Shown here in pieces: positions 58,284 to 64,000 of a stretch of 64,000 nt of DNA. The stretch comes from Limiplasma sp031549415. Lineage in GTDB: Bacteria > Bacillota > Clostridia > Christensenellales > Aristaeellaceae. The stretch spans positions 248,001 to 312,000 of the forward strand of contig JAVBPU010000004.1 of assembly GCA_031549415.1 (NCBI GenBank). The letters are read 5' to 3'. The notes beneath the pieces are model-generated. The model was not told where the DNA came from, made no database searches, and saw nothing but the letters and a program-made list of their open reading frames with translations. A program made the translations under genes and the position numbers. Positions within the stretch are counted from its first letter, which is position 1. Each line of letters begins with the position of its first letter.

Positions 58284-60053
58284 TTAGGGGATAAGCAAAG
58301 CAATCTCCTGCCGGGCCTGGCGGGCATATTCCTTGGCGAAGCGGTATTGGCAAAGGGAGTATTCGCCAAACTCCACCCCCAGGCTGTGCTTGTACTCGCA
58401 CCAATTGCTCCACAGCAGGCCGCAAATGGCGATGTAACTATAAATTTTGGCATGGACCGGGGGGGTTACCCCTTCGGGAAAATACTGGGCGATGAGGGTT
58501 TCGATCCGCGAATGGTCATACATGGCGTACACGGCAAACATGGCAATATCCACATGGGGGTCCTGCATCCCGGCGTATTCCCAGTCGATGAGCCGAAGAT
58601 CGGCCTCCCCCTCTGACCCTGGAAGGAACAGAAAGTTGTCCGGTACGCTGTCGATATGGGCCAGCGTCCATTCCCTGGGCTGGGCCTCCACAAAGGCGCG
58701 GAGAGCCAACACCTTCTCCTTGGTTTGCTGGTAGTCGGGATAGAGAGAATCCTCCATGTGCTCCTTCCGCAGGCCTTCATAAAAACCGATGCGCTCAAAC
58801 AGGTCGAAGGTATGGGGCACTTGCAGCGAAGCGCCATGGAAGCGGCGCAGGGCCCGCATGCAGGCGGCCACCTCCGCTTCATCTTCCGGGTCGCACACCC
58901 TGGCGCCTTGCCAAAACCGGGTGATTTTGTACCCGGTTTCCGGGTCAAAAAACACCAGGTCCTCACTGATGCCAAGCGGCGCAATGGTTTGGTAGACTGC
59001 ATACTCCGCCTTCCGGTCGATCATCTGGGAGGTTCCCTCGCCGGGGACGCGAAAAATGTACGTCTCCCGCCCCACCCGAAAGCGGAAGGAGCGGTTGGTC
59101 ATGCCTTTTTTCAGCACCTGCATATCCTTCATGTCCTTGCCGGACACCCCCAGCGCGCTTTCTATGGCGCGAATCACCTGAGAGTCCAGTTGCTTGGAAT
59201 CCGCGTCGATGGCCAGCAACTGGCCATAGGTGTTGATTTCGTGGACCTGATGGGGGTCCGTCATCCGGGCGGCCATGGGTGGCCCTCCCGCCCCAAACAG
59301 GGCCTGTTCCCAAAAAGCATCCTGGTACCTGGGCTGAACGTCGCACCGGGCCAGGGCCGCTCTCAGCGCCTGGGCCTCTTCACTGGGCAAGTACGCAATG
59401 CCCACCATCCGGTTGCCCATCTCCTGCCCGGCGGGCAACAAGTTCCCGCCCCGGCCCACCCGCAACATGCTGGCGGGGTCCCCGTCCCGGCTCATCATGT
59501 ACCAGGCCGCTAATTCGGTTGGCCGAAACGGGTTCTCCGCGCACCAAAGATCGCAGGGCAGTATATAGCTGTTGCCCAGAAACCGGGCGGCCAGCGCCAG
59601 GGAGTGCAGATTGTTCCGGCTGGCGTACTCTGGGTTCACAACCAGGTGCACTCCATAGGCGTCCATCAGGTATTCAAACTTTTCCTTCTGGAAGCCAACT
59701 ACCAGGTGAATCTCCCGGATGCCCTTCTCCCGCAGCTGCCGGATCAACCGCTCCACCAGCACCTCTCCGTGGACGGTGAGAAGCCCCTTGGGCATCTCCA
59801 CATGGATGGGCACCATACGGATGCCATATCCGGCAGCCAAAATGATGGCATTGCGGGGCTGTTGCTTCTCCGCCAGCTCCCTTGCCTGGTCCGTGGGGGC
59901 ATGGTCGCCGTCGATCCACCCGCTGGCCCGCAAGCTTTTTAGCAAGTTATTGACCTTGCCCAGGGATAGGCCCGTGGCCTCCGCCAGTTCCCGCTGGGTC
60001 CTTCCCTGGCATTCCAGCAGGGCTAACAGCAATTGGATTTCTTGGTTGTTCAT
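58284..60053 (-). CDS. HTH-LicC-LicA fusion: phosphocholine cytidylyltransferase and choline kinase
   Basis: A 589-residue three-part protein. Residues 1-60 are a winged-helix/MarR-like DNA-binding domain (QLLLALLECQGRTQRELAEATGLSLGKVNNLLKSL). Residues about 67-290 are a LicC-type nucleotidyltransferase (AIILAAGYGIRMVPI...PKGLLTVHGEVLVERLI). Residues about 310-589 are a LicA-type choline kinase (KKGMTNRSFRFRVGRETYIFRVPG near 325; catalytic HIDSVPDNF near 464; IDWEYAGMQDPHVDIA near 486). Together they would phosphorylate choline and activate it to CDP-choline for decorating surface glycans, while the N-terminus may control its own operon. No LicD-type transferase is in the window. The order is this gene, BCCT transporter, HD protein. 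Confidence 0.93.
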   Translation of the reverse strand: MNNQEIQLLLALLECQGRTQRELAEATGLSLGKVNNLLKSLRASGWIDGDHAPTDQARELAEKQQPRNAIILAAGYGIRMVPIHVEMPKGLLTVHGEVLVERLIRQLREKGIREIHLVVGFQKEKFEYLMDAYGVHLVVNPEYASRNNLHSLALAARFLGNSYILPCDLWCAENPFRPTELAAWYMMSRDGDPASMLRVGRGGNLLPAGQEMGNRMVGIAYLPSEEAQALRAALARCDVQPRYQDAFWEQALFGAGGPPMAARMTDPHQVHEINTYGQLLAIDADSKQLDSQVIRAIESALGVSGKDMKDMQVLKKGMTNRSFRFRVGRETYIFRVPGEGTSQMIDRKAEYAVYQTIAPLGISEDLVFFDPETGYKITRFWQGARVCDPEDEAEVAACMRALRRFHGASLQVPHTFDLFERIGFYEGLRKEHMEDSLYPDYQQTKEKVLALRAFVEAQPREWTLAHIDSVPDNFLFLPGSEGEADLRLIDWEYAGMQDPHVDIAMFAVYAMYDHSRIETLIAQYFPEGVTPPVHAKIYSYIAICGLLWSNWCEYKHSLGVEFGEYSLCQYRFAKEYARQARQEIALLIP

Positions 60054-60095
60054 GAGTTTTCCCTTTCACTTTTTCGTGAACGCTTTGGTAAAAAA

Positions 60096-60118
60096 GAAAG
60101 ACAGAACGTCTGTCTTTC
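60096..60118. promoter_or_regulatory. Inverted repeat, candidate operator
   Basis: GAAAGACAGA (60096-60105) and TCTGTCTTTC (60109-60118) form a perfect 10-bp dyad with a 3-base centre. It directly abuts the -10 of the minus-strand promoter. Placement over the transcription start suits repressor binding, possibly by the HTH domain of the LicC-LicA fusion. Confidence 0.6.
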
Positions 60119-60147
60119 AGTATACGCCGCCCTGGCAAAAAAAGCAA
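60119..60147 (-). promoter_or_regulatory. Promoter of choline module
   Basis: On the minus strand TTGCTT (60142-60147) and TATACT (60119-60124) are 17 bases apart. Confidence 0.65.
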
Positions 60148-60222
60148 GTGCCAACAAAATGGGCTTCTCGCAACAAAATGGCCCTGTTGCAGAATGCTTT
60201 CAAACCGCTCTCAAAATGCCTC

Positions 60223-60251
60223 TTTACAAAGCGAACATTCTTTCGTATAAT
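60223..60251 (+). promoter_or_regulatory. Promoter of radical-SAM operon
   Basis: TTTACA (60223-60228) and TATAAT (60246-60251) are 17 bases apart, about 55 bases before the ATG at 60307. Confidence 0.8.
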
Positions 60252-60306
60252 GAACAGGAACAATTGTTCTGTTGTTTCGTTTCCCAGTGGCAAGGAGGGT
60301 TCTCCC

Positions 60307-61632
60307 ATGGACTTGACCCAAAAATTGACCATTTTGGCCGACAGCGCGAAATATGATGTGGCCTGCACCTCCTCCGGGGTGGACCGGGGCGGCAACGGAA
60401 AGCTGGGCAATGCTGTGGCGGCGGGCATTTGCCACAGCTTTTCCGCGGATGGGCGCTGTATCTCCCTGCTGAAAGTGCTGTTTTCCAATGCCTGCGTCTA
60501 TGATTGCCGTTACTGCGTCAACCGCTTTAGCAACGATGTGCCCCGGGCTTCCTTCACCCCCGCTGAGCTGGCGGAGCTGACCATCCAGTTTTACCGCCGC
60601 AATTACATAGAAGGGCTGTTTCTTTCCAGCGGGGTGCTGCGCTCGCCGGACCATACCATGGAGCTGATGGTGGACGCCCTGTCCCTGCTGCGCCACCAGT
60701 ACGGCTTTAACGGATACATCCATGCCAAGACCATCCCCGGGGCCTCCCCCGCCCTGGTGCAAAAGCTGGGCCTGCTGGCGGACAGGCTCAGCATCAACAT
60801 CGAGCTGCCCAGCGAAACCAGCCTGCAAGCCCTGGCCCCCAACAAAACCAAGCAAGCCATTTTGTCTCCCATGGGGCAGATCGCCACCGGGGTAGCGGAA
60901 AGCCAGCAGGCCCTGACCGTGTACCGTAGCGCCCCCGCCTTTGCCCCGGCGGGCCAGTCCACCCAGATGATCATCGGGGCCACGCCCGAGACGGACTACC
61001 ACATCATCCGGCTGGCCTCGGGGCTGTACCGCAAGTACCAACTGCGCCGCGTGTTCTACTCCGCCTATATCCCCGCCAACCGGGACACCCTGCTCCCTTC
61101 TCTGGATACCAAGCCGCCCTTGCTGCGGGAGCACCGGCTGTACCAGGCGGACTGGCTGATGCGGCAATACCAGTTTCAGGCGGAGGAAATCCTCAGCGAG
61201 GACACCCCCAACTTCAACCCCTACCTGGACCCCAAGTGCAACTGGGCCATCCACAACATGGCTTTCTTCCCCGTGGACGTGAACCGCGCCCCCCTGGAAA
61301 CTCTGCTGCGGGTGCCTGGCATCGGCCCCATCAGCGCCAAGCGGATCGTCACCGCCCGGCGCTCCAGCCGCCTCACCCTGGAAGGGCTCAAGCGGCTGGG
61401 CGTGGTGCTAAAGCGCGCCCAATATTTCATCACTGTGGCCGGGGGCGGCCTCAGCACCCATTTTGGCCGGGAAACGGTGGTCCGGGCGCTGATGGACCCA
61501 AAGGCCTTCCATTTCGGTGCGGAACAGCTGAGCCTGTTCGCCCCCGGCCCCACCACCCCCGCGCTGCCAGTGGGCATCCCCCTGGCCCACGCGATAGAGG
61601 AGGCGACCCAATGCCTGGCTTCCAGCTTTTGA
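60307..61632 (+). CDS. Putative DNA modification/repair radical SAM protein
   Basis: A 441-residue radical SAM enzyme. The [4Fe-4S] ligands are in FSNACVYDCRYCVNRF (CxxxCxxC near residues 64-71 region). A radical SAM barrel follows (GLFLSSGVLRSPDHTMELM, GYIHAKTIPGASP, RLSINIELPSE). Near 325-375 there is a helix-hairpin-helix DNA-binding motif (LETLLRVPGIGPISAKRIVTARR). The match to the paired TIGR03916/TIGR03915 system, often called putative DNA modification/repair, is from memory. ATG 60307 has AAGGAGG upstream. It overlaps the partner gene by 22 bp. The reaction is not established. Confidence 0.93.
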   Translation: MDLTQKLTILADSAKYDVACTSSGVDRGGNGKLGNAVAAGICHSFSADGRCISLLKVLFSNACVYDCRYCVNRFSNDVPRASFTPAELAELTIQFYRRNYIEGLFLSSGVLRSPDHTMELMVDALSLLRHQYGFNGYIHAKTIPGASPALVQKLGLLADRLSINIELPSETSLQALAPNKTKQAILSPMGQIATGVAESQQALTVYRSAPAFAPAGQSTQMIIGATPETDYHIIRLASGLYRKYQLRRVFYSAYIPANRDTLLPSLDTKPPLLREHRLYQADWLMRQYQFQAEEILSEDTPNFNPYLDPKCNWAIHNMAFFPVDVNRAPLETLLRVPGIGPISAKRIVTARRSSRLTLEGLKRLGVVLKRAQYFITVAGGGLSTHFGRETVVRALMDPKAFHFGAEQLSLFAPGPTTPALPVGIPLAHAIEEATQCLASSF

Positions 61633-62384
61633 TGCAGCCTGTGGAGGAAGTGTACGCCTATGACGGCTCCCTGGCGGGGCTGTATGGCTGCATCCACGCC
61701 TGTGTGTGCGCCCATGCCCTGCCCCAGGCCATCCAGGTGACCGGAGAAGGCCAGGTCAGCCTGTTTCCCACCCGCTTCATTCCCACGGACCTGTCCCAGG
61801 CCACCGCGGTTCGGGAGGCCATCCGCCGGAAGATCTCGCCCCGGGCCTTGGAGCTTTGTGAAAACATCTTTTTAACCTGCATGGAGGGCAAGGAGCTGGC
61901 CCTTCTGGCTTTTTTGCGGCTGGGCTTTCAGGAGGGCGCCGCTGTGGACGGGGCCTTTGCCCACCCGGTGGTGAATCCCCTGCTCAAGGCCGAGCGGCAT
62001 TTGCTGGGGGAGGCGCATCTGCTGGCCGGGTTTGTCCGCTTCGCGGAGCACCAGGGCACCCTGTACGCGGGCATTTCTCCCAAAAATTTTGTGCTACCGC
62101 TGCTGGCCCCCCATTTTGCGGACCGGTATTCCCGGGAGCGGTTCCTGATTCATGACCGCACCCATCGGGTGGCCCTGGTATACGACCAAGGCCAGGCGGA
62201 GTTGATGAGCTTTGAGGAGGCGTTGATGCCCGCCCCATCTGAGGACGAGCTATATTACCAGGCCCTATGGAAGCGGTTTTATGACACCATTTCCATCAAG
62301 GAACGGGAAAACCCCCGGTGCCGCAGAACCCACATGCCCAAACGGTACTGGGAAAACATGACCGAGGTCCAGGGGGCGCGGTAG
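61611..62384 (+). CDS. Partner protein of the radical SAM enzyme (TIGR03915 type)
   Basis: A 257-residue protein always found next to the HhH radical SAM enzyme. The start ATG 61611 follows GAGGAGG by 8 bases, inside the 3' end of the previous gene; an in-frame ATG at 61632 is an alternative. Features are the N-terminal YAYDGSLAGLYGCIHACV, a central LLKAERHLLGEAHLLAGFVRF, and the C-terminal FYDTISIKERENPRCRRTHMPKRYW. The last stretch resembles the C-terminal region of uracil-DNA-glycosylase-like partner fusions. No membrane segment. Probably forms a complex with the radical SAM partner; the role is inferred from strict coupling. Confidence 0.88.
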   Translation: MPGFQLLMQPVEEVYAYDGSLAGLYGCIHACVCAHALPQAIQVTGEGQVSLFPTRFIPTDLSQATAVREAIRRKISPRALELCENIFLTCMEGKELALLAFLRLGFQEGAAVDGAFAHPVVNPLLKAERHLLGEAHLLAGFVRFAEHQGTLYAGISPKNFVLPLLAPHFADRYSRERFLIHDRTHRVALVYDQGQAELMSFEEALMPAPSEDELYYQALWKRFYDTISIKERENPRCRRTHMPKRYWENMTEVQGAR

Positions 62385-62400
62385 GCTGGTTTGAAAAGAC

Positions 62401-63612
62401 CTAGCGGACCCCTTGCCACAACACCCAGTACCCCACCCCATCCGTCCCCTGCTGGAAGCGGTACTTGGCAAAATCCTTGGGCGGCGGCTGGTCCTGCCGC
62501 CCCGGCAGCGCATAGCAGATCCGCGCCACAGCCTGGTCCAGCGCGTACCGGCCCACCACAAAGCTGCCCCCTTTGCTCATGGGCACCTGCACGAAGCGCC
62601 AGCCTGGGGCATCAAAGGGCATCACCGGCGGATGAATCTCAAAATACCGGGCCAGTTGCTGCCACTGGCCTTCCCAGCGCAGGGTCCGGAGGCGGTCCAC
62701 CGGGGCTGCCCCCGGGGTGCGGGGCCTGGGTTCCTCCAGCGCTGGCGTTGCTTGGAATTTTTCTTGGGCCTGCCGCGTGTCCTTTGATACCTGCCGTGCG
62801 TCCTTTGGGGGCTGCCTTGTGTACCTGTGCAGGGGGCTGGCGGCGGTTTTTTTAGGGGCTTTACCGGCGGAATGCGCCGGGGCTTTTTGCGGGCCAAACT
62901 CCTGGCTGCGGGTGGCATACACATCCGCCGCCACATAAACGTTGGGGTCAATGGCCGCCAGGAACACCTCCCTGGGCGGCGTTTCCCTGGGCATCCCAGT
63001 GGAGTTGCGCAGGGTAAAGCCCCCCAGCTTTAAGGGCGCTGCTTTTTCGGGCGCTGGCTTTTTGGGTTCTACATTTTTGGACGCTGCCCCCTCCCCGGCA
63101 TTGGAAGCAGGGGTAGAAACAGATTTTTCATTGGATTCTTCGGCGCTTTCCTTTGCGGTGGACCCGGCGGTTCCCGGCCCCTCTTTCGCCAGCCCGTTTC
63201 CCCCCTTGGCCAGCTTGGCGCACAGCGCCAGCAGCGCGTTCTTGGCATCCAGCAGGCTGCCCGCGCTTTGCGCCACGCAAAGCCCAATGAACAGGGGCTT
63301 GGGTTCGGCGTCGTCATTGGTCACCAACACCGCCTGCATACGGCTGGGGGCCAAGCCCAGCTGGTGCTGGGGCATTTCGGCCAGCAAGGTGGCCTGCCCC
63401 TGGGCGTTTACCCTGGCCCGGCCCAGCTCCTGCACGGCCCCCGCGCCGGCGTATAAAAAGGCCCGCACGCCCCCCGCCTGACCCGCCAGGCTTTTGCAGG
63501 TCAGCTGAAACAGAAGCCCGCCAGATTCGGTCTCCAAGCGGGCAAAGCCGCTGATCCCCGTGGCCAGAGGCCGCAGCATGATATATTGGCGTTTCATAGG
63601 CTGGCTGTTCAT
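62401..63612 (-). CDS. Uncharacterised two-domain protein with long charged linker
   Basis: A 403-residue protein. The start is ATG 63612 after GGGGAGG. The N-terminal domain (1-135) is beta-rich (YIMLRPLATGISGFARLETESGGLLFQLTCKSL, LYAGAGAVQELGRARVNAQGQATLL). A low-complexity Ala/Ser/Glu/Lys/Pro linker runs from about 145 to 310. The C-terminal domain (about 325-403) is PVMPFDAPGWRFVQVPMSKGGSFVVGRYA...YWVLWQ. I recognise this layout from other Clostridia proteins but cannot name it. No signal peptide or helix. It ends 16 bases from the convergent TIGR03915-type gene. Confidence 0.82.
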   Translation of the reverse strand: MNSQPMKRQYIMLRPLATGISGFARLETESGGLLFQLTCKSLAGQAGGVRAFLYAGAGAVQELGRARVNAQGQATLLAEMPQHQLGLAPSRMQAVLVTNDDAEPKPLFIGLCVAQSAGSLLDAKNALLALCAKLAKGGNGLAKEGPGTAGSTAKESAEESNEKSVSTPASNAGEGAASKNVEPKKPAPEKAAPLKLGGFTLRNSTGMPRETPPREVFLAAIDPNVYVAADVYATRSQEFGPQKAPAHSAGKAPKKTAASPLHRYTRQPPKDARQVSKDTRQAQEKFQATPALEEPRPRTPGAAPVDRLRTLRWEGQWQQLARYFEIHPPVMPFDAPGWRFVQVPMSKGGSFVVGRYALDQAVARICYALPGRQDQPPPKDFAKYRFQQGTDGVGYWVLWQGVR

Positions 63613-63696
63613 GGCGCTTTCCTCCCCGTGCCTTCCCGGAAGGTGATTCTTCACAGCCTATGCGGCCCGCCTGCCGAAAAAAACCGTGGGTAACAG

Positions 63697-63725
63697 TTTA
63701 CAGCCCTTTGTCTTTGTGTTATCAT
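63697..63725 (+). promoter_or_regulatory. Promoter of the cupin-type regulator gene
   Basis: TTTACA (63697-63702) and TATCAT (63720-63725) are 17 bases apart, 52 bases before the ATG at 63778. Confidence 0.65.
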
Positions 63726-63777
63726 CAAGAAAAAACAGCATACCATACGCCTTTTGGAAAGGGAGTGTCAAGCGGCC

Positions 63778-64000
63778 ATGCACGAGCTGAAATACCATGA
63801 AAGCAAACAGCGAGGATCGCCGGATTTCCCTTTGGATTACCATTATATTGACGCGGAACATCCCCGCTATGAAATGCCCTACCATTGGCACGAGGAGATG
63901 GAGATTCTTCATATTTTAAGCGGTCATTTCCATCTGACCATCGGCGATACCCTCTACCCTCTAGCGCAAGACGACACGGTGTTCATCCCCTCTGGCACCC
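63778..64000 (+). CDS. N-terminal part of a cupin-type (probably AraC family) regulator
   Basis: The first 74 residues of a protein cut by the window end. Recognisable is the cupin fold used as ligand-binding domain in AraC-family regulators: DYHYIDAEHPRYEMPYHWHEEMEI followed by SGHFHLTIGDTLYPLAQDDTVFIPSGT. The His pair in YHWHEEMEI is typical for the sugar-sensing type. The DNA-binding helices would lie beyond the edge, so the AraC call is by similarity of the first domain only. GAAAGGGAG lies upstream of the ATG. Confidence 0.8.
   Translation, partial: MHELKYHESKQRGSPDFPLDYHYIDAEHPRYEMPYHWHEEMEILHILSGHFHLTIGDTLYPLAQDDTVFIPSGT

Noticed and set aside
1..64000. CRISPR arrays, tRNA or rRNA genes, prophage or full insertion sequences
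   Set aside because: No direct-repeat arrays, cloverleaf-like genes, phage structural genes or transposase-like frames were found on either strand by eye.

Overview
The window is about 60% GC and densely packed. It most likely comes from a spore-forming, anaerobic member of the Clostridia (Firmicutes). Evidence for this is Rex, rubrerythrin, a jag-yidC-yidD-rnpA-rpmH cluster, AGGAGG-type ribosome binding sites throughout, a Bacillus-type PurR operator, and three Cys-rich or collagen-like proteins of the kind found on spore surfaces. No rRNA, tRNA, CRISPR array, prophage or transposase gene was seen. Species-level placement is not possible by eye.

Layout. 1-8.6 kb: a Cys/Pro-rich protein gene, a convergent DegV-family gene, and a giant secreted protein (2166 aa) built of SdrD/Cna-B-like modules. 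8.8-14.6 kb: vanW-like and rex, then the jag/yidC/yidD/rnpA/rpmH cluster, without dnaA or an evident oriC beside it. 14.8-28.1 kb: a ten-gene purine operon (purE-C-F-M-N-O-H-D-L-B, read right to left) that takes PRPP to IMP and carries the AMP-branch lyase purB. It has a TTGACA/TACAAT promoter with a pair of PurBoxes just upstream. The last two IMP steps are done by a stand-alone AICAR formyltransferase and an archaeal-type PurO cyclohydrolase instead of bifunctional PurH. 28.3-33.1 kb: a secreted protein, a collagen-like protein, a PP-loop ATPase, an EamA transporter and a VOC protein.

33.1-41.9 kb holds the most unusual locus, a minus-strand four-gene operon. It encodes a lipoprotein with a vWA/MIDAS-like motif, a four-helix membrane protein, a tubulin-like GTPase with a coiled-coil tail, and a 1238-aa protein with a C-terminal actin/Hsp70-fold ATPase. 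Two cytoskeletal-type nucleotidases are thus translationally coupled behind two envelope proteins. I know of no described function for this combination.

42.2-56.1 kb: a glycosyltransferase, rubrerythrin, a CHAP-type secreted protein, queH with a ComEC-like hydrolase, a D-aminoacylase-family enzyme, secreted proteins including a four-repeat peptidoglycan-binding protein, an ECF sigma/anti-sigma pair, and a Cys-rich cupin. 56.2-60.1 kb: a putative choline module (a HTH-LicC-LicA fusion, a BCCT transporter and an HD-domain protein). 60.3-64 kb: the paired radical-SAM/HhH DNA-repair-like genes, a Ser/Pro/Lys-linker protein of unknown function, and the start of a cupin-type (probably AraC-family) regulator cut by the window edge.

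Small repeats lie between genes: a 160-bp palindromic MITE-like element at about 52.0 kb with a solo end at 32.6 kb, and three copies (8.7, 31.45, 43.65 kb) of a multi-hairpin element whose stems change sequence but keep pairing.
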